Made by a program: the position numbers and the translations under genes. A stretch of DNA of 64,000 nucleotides from Micromonospora costi (GTDB lineage: Bacteria > Actinomycetota > Actinomycetes > Mycobacteriales > Micromonosporaceae), in the NCBI RefSeq assembly GCF_003626655.1, contig NZ_RBAN01000003.1:992001-1056000 (forward strand), written 5' to 3'. Every line of letters starts with the position of its first letter. Within the stretch, counting starts at the first letter, position 1. A model generated the notes under the pieces. That model was not told where the DNA came from, searched no databases, and saw only the letters and a program-made list of their open reading frames with translations. Shown here in pieces: positions 36,599 to 45,775 of this stretch.

Positions 36599-38398
36599 TC
36601 ACCGGACGGTGAGCGTGCCCACCGCCGGCAGCGGCGCCACCACGGGCGGCAGCCGCTTGGGCTCGCCCCGACGCGGAGCGCCCTGGCCCGCCAGCGTGCG
36701 CTTCGCCGTCTCCGCCCGGTCGGCGGCCGGACCGCCCACCGGCTCGGCGAAGGGCTGCACGTCGCCGGTGCACACCGTGCCGCGTGCCGGCAGCGTGCCG
36801 CGCACCAGGTACGCGTCGATCGCCCCGGTCGCGCAGGCCGACGTGCCGTACGCGGTGTGCCCCCAGCTGTCGCTGCTCAACAGCCGGCTGTTGGGCAGCA
36901 GCGCGGCCGAACTCACCGCGCCCCGGTAGTTCGTCGCCGGGTCCCAGTAGTTGCCCACCACGAGCACGGGTGCGCTCGTGCGGCGGTCGAACGGGCCGGT
37001 GTAAACGTCCTCGTCGCGGACCGTCCAGGTGTCCCGGGCGCAGGGCGACGTGGCCCAGGCCCAGGCCCGGCCGAAGTACGGGTCCCGCTGGTCGGCCCGC
37101 GCGGCCCGCTCCGGCCAGGAGGCGGCGTCCGTCGGGTGGTTGGCGTCGGTGCAGTCCACGCCGAGGAAGGTCTCCAGGTTGTTGTCGTACGGGAAGTCGT
37201 AGCGGCGGGCCTGCTGGCGCGCCTCGGCGGCGAGCCGCACCACGGCGGCGCGGGCCCGCTCGCGGGCCGGTGCGGCCGTGGCGGGGTCGGTCAGCGCCAG
37301 CAGTTCGGCCGTGATGGCGACGACCTGCTGGTAGCCGGCCGGGTCGTAGAGCGCGCTGAGGCTGGCGCCCACGAAGTCGGAGTAGCGGATGGTGACGGAG
37401 CCGAGATCCGGGTCCTCGATGACCAGCGGCGCGGCGCGCAGCCGCTGCGCCACGGTTTCGTACGCCCGGGCGGCCCCGCCGGCCAGCGGGCAGGCCGACG
37501 CGCCGGCCGCGTCGCAGCGGGCCAGGATCTCGCGCAGGGCCCGGGACGCGCCCTGCGCGCTGCGCATCCGGTCCTCCTGGAGCAGGCCCCGGTCGCGGCC
37601 CTGGCCCACCCACGCCCGCGGGTCGAGCACGCCGTCGACCACCAGGGCGCGCACCCGGTCCGGGAACATGTTGGCGTAGTACTGCCCGAGCACGCTGCCG
37701 TAGCTGAAGCCCAGGTAGGTGAGCTTCCGGTCGCCGACGGCCCGGCGCAGCACGTCCATGTCGCGGGCCACCTCGGCCGTGGACATGGCGCCGGAGAGCG
37801 GGCGACCCGTTGTCGAGCAGCCCCGGCCGACCGCCTTCGACGCAACCACGTACGCCTTCTCCTCGGCCCTGGTCCACGGGAACGCCACGTTCAGCCCGGC
37901 GTACGCGCGGGTCTGGTCCTTCACGGAGGCGAAGCAGCGCACCTGCTGGCTGCTGCCCACCCCGCGCGGGTCGACGCCCACGATGTCGAACCGGTCCAGC
38001 ACCTCGTCGCCCAGGTAATAGGGGGCGGCGAGCGCCATGTCGGTGCCGGGGCCGCCCGGGCCGCCCGGGTTGACGAAGAGGCTGCCGATGCGGCGCTCCT
38101 GGTCGCGGGCCTTGACCCGGAGCACGGCGATCTCGGTGGTGGCGCCGTGTGGCTTGTCGTAGTCGAGCGGGAGGCGGACGGTGGCGCACTCGGCGTAGTC
38201 GTAGCAGGGGTACCAGTCGATCCGGGGTGTGGGCACCCGGTCGACGCGACGGGCCTCGGTGGGGCTCGTCCTGTCGGTCGTCGCAGGTCTGCCCCAACCG
38301 GCTCCGACCGGTGCGGCGACGGCGGGCGCGACCGCCGATCCGGCGAGGATGACGCCGGCGATTCCTGCTGCGGCCAGTGACCGGGTTCGTCGTGGCAT
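36599..38398 (-). CDS. Secreted TAP-like alpha/beta-hydrolase (tripeptidyl aminopeptidase family)
   Basis: 599-residue exported hydrolase: signal peptide (about 1-29, ending AVAAPV), alpha/beta-hydrolase core with oxyanion loop GGPGGPG, nucleophile Ser232 in GFSYG, and the C-terminal TAP domain with the Asp in VVGNYWDPATNY and His in SWGHTAYG. The family includes Streptomyces tripeptidyl aminopeptidases and SlpD-type proteases, so peptide release outside the cell is likely. Several cysteines fit a disulfide-bonded exoenzyme. ATG 38398 has GGAAGG upstream. Single-gene unit with its own terminator. Confidence 0.87.
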   Translation of the reverse strand: MPRRTRSLAAAGIAGVILAGSAVAPAVAAPVGAGWGRPATTDRTSPTEARRVDRVPTPRIDWYPCYDYAECATVRLPLDYDKPHGATTEIAVLRVKARDQERRIGSLFVNPGGPGGPGTDMALAAPYYLGDEVLDRFDIVGVDPRGVGSSQQVRCFASVKDQTRAYAGLNVAFPWTRAEEKAYVVASKAVGRGCSTTGRPLSGAMSTAEVARDMDVLRRAVGDRKLTYLGFSYGSVLGQYYANMFPDRVRALVVDGVLDPRAWVGQGRDRGLLQEDRMRSAQGASRALREILARCDAAGASACPLAGGAARAYETVAQRLRAAPLVIEDPDLGSVTIRYSDFVGASLSALYDPAGYQQVVAITAELLALTDPATAAPARERARAAVVRLAAEARQQARRYDFPYDNNLETFLGVDCTDANHPTDAASWPERAARADQRDPYFGRAWAWATSPCARDTWTVRDEDVYTGPFDRRTSAPVLVVGNYWDPATNYRGAVSSAALLPNSRLLSSDSWGHTAYGTSACATGAIDAYLVRGTLPARGTVCTGDVQPFAEPVGGPAADRAETAKRTLAGQGAPRRGEPKRLPPVVAPLPAVGTLTVR

Positions 38399-38573
38399 GT
38401 GGACGCCTTCCGCTGGACGACAGGGACGGCCGAGACGACGCTCGACCTCCCGTCACTCTAGGGATCGCAGGCAATGAATGCGGCCCGCAAAACGCGCGCA
38501 AACCAGACAATCGCCGGGGGGATGTAACGTTCTCGTCTTCCGTGACGCTGCCGATGTTCCCACGGGTCCGATG

Positions 38574-38601
38574 TTGACAGCCAGAGGCGGGCGGACATGC
38601 T
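38574..38601 (+). promoter_or_regulatory. Promoter TTGACA-16-CATGCT, leaderless
   Basis: Consensus TTGACA (38574-38579), 16-nt spacer, CATGCT (38596-38601), then 6 nt to ATG 38608. It drives the small membrane protein gene; transcription should begin at the ATG. Confidence 0.6.
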
Positions 38602-38607
38602 GGACGC

Positions 38608-38979
38608 ATGAAGCGGTTGCCCAGGCTCGACGCGCGGACGCTGGCGGTCGTCGCGGCGCTTGCCGCGCTCTCCCTGCTGGTGACGCTCGTCGTCCTGCGG
38701 CGGCAGGACTTCCTCGGAGTCGCGCTGGCCCTGCTCTGTCTCCTGCTCGCGATCGTCGCCGGGGTGTCGGTGTCGGCGGCCCGGGCGGCCCGCGAGCCGA
38801 TGACGCCGGCGGCACCGTTCCCGTCGCCGCCCGAGCCGCCCGGCGTCGACGCGGACACACTGGACGCGCTGGACAGCCGCGCCGCGCTGCGGGCCGTCCG
38901 TGACCGGCGGGGCACGCCGGGCGGGACCGGCGGGCCGGGCGTGGGCCCATTCTCCGGCGGGCCGGGCCGCCGCACGTGA
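38608..38979 (+). CDS. Small two-helix membrane protein, unknown function
   Basis: 123 residues: short basic N-terminus, two hydrophobic helices (about 11-31 and 35-57), then a Pro/Gly-rich soluble tail (FPSPPEPPGVDADTLDALDSR) ending in GGPGRR. It is divergent from the TAP-like peptidase and convergent with the kinase gene. The promoter with consensus -35 at 38574 supports it as a real gene. I recognise no family. Confidence 0.65.
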   Translation: MKRLPRLDARTLAVVAALAALSLLVTLVVLRRQDFLGVALALLCLLLAIVAGVSVSAARAAREPMTPAAPFPSPPEPPGVDADTLDALDSRAALRAVRDRRGTPGGTGGPGVGPFSGGPGRRT

Positions 38980-39027
38980 CCGGCCGGGTGGACGCGCGTG
39001 TGACCGGCGGGCCGGGCCGGGCGGGTG

Positions 39028-40566
39028 TCAGTGACCGGTGAGCGTGGGCCCGACCAGCGCATCGACCCCGCGCCCCGCCAGGCAGCGGAACGTCCGGTCG
39101 ACGTCGCCCTCGACCGGCGGCAGCACCTCCAGGTGCCAGCCGGCCGGTGAGTCGATGCGCGTGGTGAGCCGGAAGGTCGTGGGGCTGCACACCGTCCGGA
39201 CGCTCGGATCGGCGGCCACGTCGGCGTAGCCCGCGCCCACGAGGCTCACCGGGAGCAGACCCTCGGCGTACGTCTCCCAGGTGTGCCGGCCGTCGCAGGA
39301 GACCTGGGTCGCCTCCGCCCGGGTGCCCCGGACGCGCACCGGCCCGTAGCACTCCAGATGGGGAACGCACCGGGCTCCCGCGGGCAGCTCGGCCGCCGCT
39401 CCCGAGCCGGTGGTGCAGCCGGGCAGCATCCCGTCGGCCGCGGGCGCGGCCACCCGGCTCACCGACGGCGTCGGGCCGGGCGTGTCGGTGGCCGTGGCCA
39501 CCCAGGCGCCGGCGCTCGCCGCAGCGGCCACCGCGAGGACACCCGCGCCGCCGAGGAACCAGCGCCGACGCCACCGCCGGCCGCCCACCGGATCGGGGGT
39601 GGGGAGCGTCGGGTGGGCGTCCTCGCCCGGCGGGCGGGGCAGCGGCTGCGCGGCCCGGCCGGCGGCGTACGGGCCGGACGCGTGGGACCCGCCGGCCGGC
39701 AGGCCCGCGCCCGGGGTGCCGCTGACCGGTGCCGCGGCGGGCCCGATCGGCAGCGCGGAGAGCATCCCCCGGAGTTCGACCGCCGTGGGCCGGTCGGCGG
39801 GGTCGTTCGCCATCCCGGCGCGCAGCACGTCGATCAGCTCGTCCGGGACCCCGGGCAGCCCGGGGATCGGCTGGTTGAACATCTCGAGCACGGTGACCAG
39901 GCTCGGGTTGCGCTCGGACTGCCAGCGCGGCGGTCGCCCGTGCATCACCGCGTAGAGGGTCGCGCAGAGCGCGTAGACGTCCACGGCGGGGGACGGCGGG
40001 CTGTGGTTGAACATCTCGGGCGGCGCGTACGCCGGGGTCAGCACCTCCAACGTGACCGTCGGGTCGCGCACCTCGGCCAGCACGGCCAGCCCGAAGTCGG
40101 CCAGCACGGCCGGGTTGAAGTGCGAGTAGAGGATGTTCGCGGGCTTCACGTCGCGGTGCAGCACACCGGCGGCGTGCGAGTGGGCGAGCGCGTCGGCGAT
40201 CTTGATGCCGAGGTCACGCGCCTCGGTCGCGTCCAGCGGCGAGGTGCGCATCCGTTCCGCGTACGACCCGTCGCACAGCTCCATGATCAGGTAGGGGTGC
40301 TGGTCGACGGTGACGCCGACGTCGAAGAGATCCACCACGTGCGGGTGGGACGACATCCGGCCGGCGGCGCGTGCCTCGCGCAGGAACCGGGCCTGGTCGC
40401 GTTCGCTGTCGAGCGTGCGGTTCTCCACCTTGACCGCCACCTCGCGACCCACCGAGATCTGGGTGGCCTGGTAGACGGTGGCGTAACCACCCCGGGCAAA
40501 CACGCGCAAATCAGTCAGACCGGGCACGACGGGTACCGGCAGGCTGCCGGACGGGGTGTCGGTCAC
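39028..40566 (-). CDS. Membrane Ser/Thr protein kinase with Cys-rich extracellular domain
   Basis: 512-residue Hanks-type kinase. The kinase domain (about 16-275) has Lys46 (VAVKVE), HRD 137-139 (LHRDVKPANIL), DFG 157-159 and APPE instead of APE. A Pro/Gly linker leads to one transmembrane helix (about 337-359) and an extracellular domain of about 150 residues with six cysteines. Its VSCDGRHTWETYAE segment resembles the C...H.WE pattern of septum-formation-type domains (tentative). There are no PASTA repeats. GTG 40566 lies 7 nt after TATTTT, so it is probably leaderless. Targets are unknown. Confidence 0.85.
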   Translation of the reverse strand: MTDTPSGSLPVPVVPGLTDLRVFARGGYATVYQATQISVGREVAVKVENRTLDSERDQARFLREARAAGRMSSHPHVVDLFDVGVTVDQHPYLIMELCDGSYAERMRTSPLDATEARDLGIKIADALAHSHAAGVLHRDVKPANILYSHFNPAVLADFGLAVLAEVRDPTVTLEVLTPAYAPPEMFNHSPPSPAVDVYALCATLYAVMHGRPPRWQSERNPSLVTVLEMFNQPIPGLPGVPDELIDVLRAGMANDPADRPTAVELRGMLSALPIGPAAAPVSGTPGAGLPAGGSHASGPYAAGRAAQPLPRPPGEDAHPTLPTPDPVGGRRWRRRWFLGGAGVLAVAAAASAGAWVATATDTPGPTPSVSRVAAPAADGMLPGCTTGSGAAAELPAGARCVPHLECYGPVRVRGTRAEATQVSCDGRHTWETYAEGLLPVSLVGAGYADVAADPSVRTVCSPTTFRLTTRIDSPAGWHLEVLPPVEGDVDRTFRCLAGRGVDALVGPTLTGH

Positions 40567-40573
40567 AGCTTCG

Positions 40574-40579
40574 AAAATA
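40574..40579 (-). promoter_or_regulatory. -10 element TATTTT, leaderless start of the kinase
   Basis: On the minus strand TATTTT is 7 nt before GTG 40566, a strong AT island in GC-rich sequence. Confidence 0.55.
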
Positions 40580-40597
40580 CCCAACCGGCCCGACGGC

Positions 40598-41101
40598 TCA
40601 GCGGACCGCGTCGGCGGCGGGGGCTTCACCGGGGGCTCCGGACCCGTCCCCACCAGCGCCGACGGCCGGCGAGGTGGCCCGCCCGGCAGGGGCTCCGCCG
40701 GCGGCGCGCCGAGCGTCCCACCACAGCCCGACGGCGGTGGCCACCGCACCAGCGCCCTCCCAGGCGGCCACCCCGAAGAACCGGCCCGGAGCGATGTCGG
40801 CCAGCACCGCGATGCTGAAGACGGTGAAGGTCACCAGCCGGAACACGACGGTGAACCGGTAGAAGGCGCGCCACTCGGTGGCAGTCGCCAGCAGGTAGTA
40901 GACCCCCATGTTGAACGACGCCATCGACGAGGCCATGAGGAAGGTGCCCGTGTGGTCCCCCGACGCCCGGGCGGCCGGCACCTCGAAACCGAGCGACCGC
41001 AGCAGCGCCTCGGGCCAGATCAACCCGACCGCGCCCATCACGAGTGCCAGCACGCCGAACACGGCGATCGTCCAGCCGGCCACGGACCGTGGCAGCTTCA
41101 T
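40598..41101 (-). CDS. Four-helix membrane protein, unknown function
   Basis: 167 residues with about four hydrophobic segments (8-33, 55-75, 82-106, 108-128), then an Ala/Gly-rich tail. ATG 41101 has GGGGAGGG about 6 nt upstream. It lies 31 nt before the kinase start on the same strand, but the kinase appears to have its own promoter. The sequence (GWTIAVFGVLALVMGAVGLIWPEALL) is that of a small integral membrane protein without a recognisable catalytic motif. Confidence 0.7.
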   Translation of the reverse strand: MKLPRSVAGWTIAVFGVLALVMGAVGLIWPEALLRSLGFEVPAARASGDHTGTFLMASSMASFNMGVYYLLATATEWRAFYRFTVVFRLVTFTVFSIAVLADIAPGRFFGVAAWEGAGAVATAVGLWWDARRAAGGAPAGRATSPAVGAGGDGSGAPGEAPAADAVR

Positions 41102-41224
41102 GTCGGCCCTCCCCAGGTACCGGTGCGGCCGCCACAGTGGACCGCCGCGTAGACGCCGCCACGCTAGCCGCCGCCCGTCCCGGGCACCATCGGCGAAACC
41201 GGCAGACCGCGCGCCGAGGCCGCC

Positions 41225-44200
41225 TCAGTCGGCCGCGAGGCGCGCCCGGAGGGCGTCGGCCGCCTGCCGCTCGCTGCGCTGCTCGGTCGCGTACGCCAGG
41301 CGGACCGCCTCCTCGGCGCAGGCCAGCGCCTCGGCCCGGCGGCCGGTGGCGGCCAGCGCCTCGGCCAGCACCATCGCCCCGATCACCTGGCTGCGGACGT
41401 CCTCCGCGGGCACCGCCACGGCCCGCCGGGCCCAGTCCAGCGCCTGCTCGCGCTGGCCGAGCGCGAGCAGCGCCGAGGCGTAGCGGGCCATCGCCTGGCG
41501 GCGGGAGAAGAGCAGCGAGGGCGTCGTCCCGGCCGCGGTGGCCACCGGGGCGAGCAGCCCCACGGCGGTGACCGGGTCACCGGCGGCGAGCCGCGCGGTG
41601 GCCAGCAGCACCCGCGGCGCCACCTGGGCCGGCGCCTGCGGGTTGTGCGGCTCGACGGCGGTGAGCACCGCCCGGGCGTCCCGCTCGGCGGCCGCCACGT
41701 CGCCCATGTCGAGCGCCACGAACCCGCGCAGCGTGCCGGCCATCCCGGTGAGCAGCGGGTGGCCCGTCCGGGCGGCGTACGACATCGCGTCGCCGAGCAG
41801 GTCCGCCGCGTGCTCCGGCTCGCCCAGGCCACGCGCCACCACACCCCGTACGACCAGCGCGAACCCGCGCCCCCAGTCGTCCGAGGCGGCGGCGAACTCC
41901 CGGTACGCCCGCCGGGCCTCCCGGTCCGCGTCGCCCAGCTCGCCCAGCTCCGCGGTGGCGTACGCCTCGACCGCCCGCAGCGTGCCGACCGCCCACGCCT
42001 CGCCGACCCGCTCACCGAACGGCAGGAAGACGCGCGCCAGCCGGCACGCCTCGCGCAGCCGTCCGGCCAGCAGCCGGGCGTACGCCGTGGTGCCGCGCAG
42101 CCACGCCCGCCCGTACGGGTCCTTCAGCTCGGCGAAGAGCCGGGCGGCTCGGCCCAGCACTGCGTCCGTGCCCGCGAAGTCACCCCGGGTGGTGGTCACC
42201 CACGCCAGGTTCTGCAAGGACCACGCCTGCCCCCGCCCGTCCTCGGCGGCGAGGCTCACCTGGTAGGCGGCCGCGAGCCGGCTGCTCGCCTGGCCCAGCC
42301 GCCCGGCCACGAAGTCGGCCATGCCGAGCCGGCGCATCGCCGAGGCGCGCAGCGTGGGCAGCTTACCGGCGGTGGCCACCTGAAGGGCCTCCTGCCAGGC
42401 GGTCACCGCGCGGCTCTGGTCGCCGAGCGTCTGGTGCGCCTGCCCGGCGAGCAGCAGCGCGCTCGCCCGGGTGGCCTCCTCACCGGCGTTCGCGGCGATC
42501 TTCTCGGCCGAGGCGAGCGCGTCGGCCACCCGGCCGATCTGGAGCAGCGCCCGGGCGTGCACCACCCGGTCGGCCGCCGGCACACCGTCGGGGGCCAGGT
42601 CGGCGGCGCGCTCGGCGTACTCGACGGCCAGCTCCGGCTCACCGGCGGAGAGCGAGCGGCGGGCGGCCCGCCCCAGCGCGGCGACCCCGAGCGGCACCAC
42701 CGCGCGGGCCGGCGCGTCCGGGCGCAGGTTCACGGCGTCGGCGAGCGCGGCGGCCCGCTCGACGTGGGCAGCCACGAAGTCGTCCCGGTCGGCCTCGGTG
42801 AAGGCGCCCGTCGGGGTGGGCGTCGCGTCGTCACCGGCCGACCCGGATGCCGCCCAGCGGGCGAGTGCCGCGTGCCGCTCGGCCAGCTCGGCCTTGCTCA
42901 CCCCGGCGTACGCGGCCTCCCGCATGAGTGGGGTGGCGAAGGCGAACCCGGTGCGGGTGCGGTGCAGCATGCGTCGTTGCAGCAGCTCGTCGACGGCCCG
43001 CTCGAACTCCACCGCGACCACGGCGGCCGGCCGTCCGTCCCGCCCGGCGTGCTGCTCGCGCAGCGCCTCGAGAGCGCCGCCGGGCACCGTGTCGCCGACG
43101 ACCGCGGCGTCGCGCAGGATCGACCGGGCGTCCGGCGGGAGCGCGTCGATGCGCGCGGCCAGGACGGCGGCGAGGTCCCGGGAGAGCAGGCGGCTGCCCA
43201 GCGAGCCGGGCACCAACCGCCACGTCGCGCTCGACGGGCCGCCACGGTCGCCGACCGCGGTGAGCGCGCCCCGCTCCATGAGCAGGGTCACGAGTTCGGC
43301 CAGGTAGAACGGGTTGCCCTGGGCGGTGGCGAGCAGCCGGTCGGCGTCGGCCTGGGGCAGCTTGCCGCCGCCGAGGTAGCTGGTGAGCAACCGGGCCGCG
43401 TCGGCGCCCCGCAGCGGCGGGAGCACGTGCACCTCGGCCTCGGAGACCCGGGTCAGTGCCCCGGCGGTGCGGACCAGTTCGGGACGGCCCAGCAGCAGCA
43501 CCAGCACCGGGCCGCTGAGCCGGGACAGGGTCGTACCGAGCACGCGGATCGTCTCGGCGGTCGCGTCGTGCAGGTCGTCCACGATCATCACCAGCGGCGC
43601 CTCCACGGCGAGCGCGCTGAGCAGGTCGGCGACCGCGTTCGGCACCGCCTCGGCGTCGGCGGGCGGCAGGGTGGCGCTCCACTCGCCCTGGTCGGTCGGG
43701 CCGCCGGCGGGCAGCTCCGCGTAGCCGAGCAGGGCGAGGAGGTGGTCGGTGGCGATCGGCACCGGGTCGGCGCCGCGGGCCAGCCGCTGGCCGAGCCGGC
43801 GCAGCCGCTCCTCCACGGCCGGGCGGGTCAGCGCCGTCGAGGGGTCGGTGGGCAGGCCGACCGCAGCGCGGACCAGGTCGGCGAGCGGGGCGAGCCGGCG
43901 CCGCTCGCCGAACGCGGCGCAGCGGACCGAGAGCACCCGGGCGCCGGTGTGCGCGGCGTACCGACCGGCGCCCACGTCGTACCCGGCGGCCAGGCGTTCC
44001 ACCTCGGCCGCGAACCGCGACTTCCCGATGCCCGCCTCGGCGGTCATCAGCAGCACCCGTGGCTCGCCACGGTCGATCACCTCGGCCAGCCGGCCGGCGA
44101 TCCGCCCGATCTCGGTCTCCCGGCCCACGAACGGCGCCTCGTCACCGAGACCGGACCGGGTCCCGGGCGCGTCCAGGAGACCCAGCAGTTCGTACGCCTC

Positions 44201-44818
44201 GACCGGCTCGCGCTTGCCCTTGAGGCGCAGGGGCCGCAGCGCCCGCCAGGAGGCGACGTGCCGGGTGGCGGCCGCGGTGCGGGCGCCGGCGTAGACCGCG
44301 CCCACGGCGGCGGCGTCGGCGAGTCGGGCCGCCGTGTTCACCGTGTCGCCGATGACCGTGTACTCGATCGCGGCCTGGATGCCGGCGATCACGTCACCGG
44401 TGTTGAGGCCGACGCGCAGGCCCAGCGGGGCACCCCCGCCGCGCTCGTCGTCGAGCACCCGGCGCACCGCCCGCTGCATGGAGAGCGCGGCGCGCACGGC
44501 CCGCTCGGCGTCGTCCTCGTGCGCCACGGGCGCGCCGAAGACCGCCATGATCCCGTCGCCGGTCAGCTTGTCGACGTGCCCGCCGAACGTCTTCACCGCG
44601 CCCGCGAGCGCGGCGAGCACCCGGTCCGTGACCGCCCCGACCCGTTCCGGGTCCAGGTCCTCCGACCAGGAGGTGAAGTCGGAGAGGTCTCCGAAGAGAA
44701 CGGTCACCACGCGACGCTCGGCGGCCGGCAGCGTCGCGGCGGCCGGTAGCGCGGCGCCGCAGTTGTGGCAGAACCGCGCGCCGGGGACGGCTACGGTTCC
44801 GCACACCGGGCAGGTCAC
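41225..44818 (-). CDS. Zn-ribbon / class III nucleotidyl cyclase / AAA ATPase / TPR protein
   Basis: 1197-residue multidomain signalling protein. Order: Zn ribbon (CxxC at 3-6 and 17-20); class III cyclase (about 36-212) with metal Asp44 and Asp88, substrate-type Lys84 in DKLTGDG, and Asp158, Asn161 and Arg165 in YTVIGDTVNTAAR, so the active-site residues are intact; AAA-type NTPase with Walker A around 259-267 (AEAGIGKS); then a long TPR-like helical tail to the end. It should make cAMP or cGMP under control of the ATPase/TPR part. GTG 44818 overlaps the MBL hydrolase stop (GTGA). The crp gene lies 17 kb away. Confidence 0.88.
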   Translation of the reverse strand: MTCPVCGTVAVPGARFCHNCGAALPAAATLPAAERRVVTVLFGDLSDFTSWSEDLDPERVGAVTDRVLAALAGAVKTFGGHVDKLTGDGIMAVFGAPVAHEDDAERAVRAALSMQRAVRRVLDDERGGGAPLGLRVGLNTGDVIAGIQAAIEYTVIGDTVNTAARLADAAAVGAVYAGARTAAATRHVASWRALRPLRLKGKREPVEAYELLGLLDAPGTRSGLGDEAPFVGRETEIGRIAGRLAEVIDRGEPRVLLMTAEAGIGKSRFAAEVERLAAGYDVGAGRYAAHTGARVLSVRCAAFGERRRLAPLADLVRAAVGLPTDPSTALTRPAVEERLRRLGQRLARGADPVPIATDHLLALLGYAELPAGGPTDQGEWSATLPPADAEAVPNAVADLLSALAVEAPLVMIVDDLHDATAETIRVLGTTLSRLSGPVLVLLLGRPELVRTAGALTRVSEAEVHVLPPLRGADAARLLTSYLGGGKLPQADADRLLATAQGNPFYLAELVTLLMERGALTAVGDRGGPSSATWRLVPGSLGSRLLSRDLAAVLAARIDALPPDARSILRDAAVVGDTVPGGALEALREQHAGRDGRPAAVVAVEFERAVDELLQRRMLHRTRTGFAFATPLMREAAYAGVSKAELAERHAALARWAASGSAGDDATPTPTGAFTEADRDDFVAAHVERAAALADAVNLRPDAPARAVVPLGVAALGRAARRSLSAGEPELAVEYAERAADLAPDGVPAADRVVHARALLQIGRVADALASAEKIAANAGEEATRASALLLAGQAHQTLGDQSRAVTAWQEALQVATAGKLPTLRASAMRRLGMADFVAGRLGQASSRLAAAYQVSLAAEDGRGQAWSLQNLAWVTTTRGDFAGTDAVLGRAARLFAELKDPYGRAWLRGTTAYARLLAGRLREACRLARVFLPFGERVGEAWAVGTLRAVEAYATAELGELGDADREARRAYREFAAASDDWGRGFALVVRGVVARGLGEPEHAADLLGDAMSYAARTGHPLLTGMAGTLRGFVALDMGDVAAAERDARAVLTAVEPHNPQAPAQVAPRVLLATARLAAGDPVTAVGLLAPVATAAGTTPSLLFSRRQAMARYASALLALGQREQALDWARRAVAVPAEDVRSQVIGAMVLAEALAATGRRAEALACAEEAVRLAYATEQRSERQAADALRARLAAD

Positions 44819-45648
44819 GGCTGCTCCAACTCCGCACCCCCGGCTCCGGATTCCCGGATCTCCACACCGAGGTACTCCAGTTGCGCGCGTACCGACCATT
44901 CGGCCGCCCACCAGAGCGACCGGTCCACGTCGGCGTAGACGGCCGCGACCACCTCGGCCGGGGTGCCGGCGCCGGCGGCGACCGCCGCCCGGACCTGGTC
45001 GAGCCGGGCGCGGCGGTGGGCCAGGTAGAAGTCGGCCGCCGCGCCGCAGTCGGCGAGCGCCGGGCCGTGCCCCGGCAGCGCCGGTACGCCCCGGTACGCC
45101 GAGAGCAGGTCGAGGCTCGTCAGGTAGTCCCCGAGGTGCCCGTCCGGGTGGGCGACCACGGTGGTGCCCCGCCCGAGGATGGTGTCGCCGGTGAGAACGA
45201 CCCGCTCGCCGGCGTGCTCCGCGAGGAAGCAGACCGAGTCCTTGGTGTGGCCCGGGGTCGGGACGACCCGTACGACCAGCCCCGGCGTCTCCGGCAAGAC
45301 CCCGGCGGTCAGCGGCGCGCCGGCGACGGTGTGCGCCGCGTCCGCCGCGCGGACCGGGGCCCCGCCGAGCAGCTCGCTGAGCCGGTCGGAGCCCTCGGTG
45401 TGGTCGGGGTGGCCGTGGGTGATCAGCACGAGCCCGACCCGACCGCGCGCCGCGATCGCGGCCAGGTGCGCCTCGTCCGCCGGGCCCGGGTCGACGACCA
45501 CGGCGTGCTCCGCGCCGGGCGCGCGCAGCACCCACGTGTTGGTGCCGTCGAGCGTCATCGGCCCCGGGTTCGGGGCGCGCAGGAGCGCCACCCAGCCCGG
45601 CAGCTGGTCGGCGAGCGCTGCCGCCGGCGCGGTCACGTGCCCGGTCAT
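44815..45648 (-). CDS. MBL-fold metallohydrolase (Rv3677c type)
   Basis: 277-residue metallo-beta-lactamase-fold hydrolase with HGHPDH (His78, His80, Asp82, His83) in THGHPDHTEG, then TPGHTKDS, LTGDTIL and PGHGP, so the dinuclear zinc site is complete. The C-terminal helical part resembles LACTB2-like RNA-hydrolase relatives. ATG 45648 follows TACGAT by 7 nt (leaderless). In mycobacteria this gene sits directly beside crp; here it is coupled to the cyclase gene downstream. Confidence 0.88.
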   Translation of the reverse strand: MTGHVTAPAAALADQLPGWVALLRAPNPGPMTLDGTNTWVLRAPGAEHAVVVDPGPADEAHLAAIAARGRVGLVLITHGHPDHTEGSDRLSELLGGAPVRAADAAHTVAGAPLTAGVLPETPGLVVRVVPTPGHTKDSVCFLAEHAGERVVLTGDTILGRGTTVVAHPDGHLGDYLTSLDLLSAYRGVPALPGHGPALADCGAAADFYLAHRRARLDQVRAAVAAGAGTPAEVVAAVYADVDRSLWWAAEWSVRAQLEYLGVEIRESGAGGAELEQP

Positions 45649-45655
45649 GGCTGCG

Positions 45656-45661
45656 ATCGTA
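45656..45661 (-). promoter_or_regulatory. -10 element TACGAT, leaderless start of the MBL gene
   Basis: On the minus strand TACGAT is 7 nt before ATG 45648. It would drive the MBL-cyclase pair. Confidence 0.5.
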
Positions 45662-45775
45662 CGGCCCCGCCCGCAACTCCCCGCGATCTTGCGGGCACCG
45701 CTCCCGGGTTTGTACCCGTTCACGACGTTCGTCGCGCGACGGCCCGGAGGCGGGAGGCGGGCGGGGCCGGTCGGG

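Noticed and set aside
41645..44749. 1034-residue + strand open frame across the cyclase gene
   Set aside because: Antisense shadow of the cyclase-ATPase-TPR gene, no recognisable domains.
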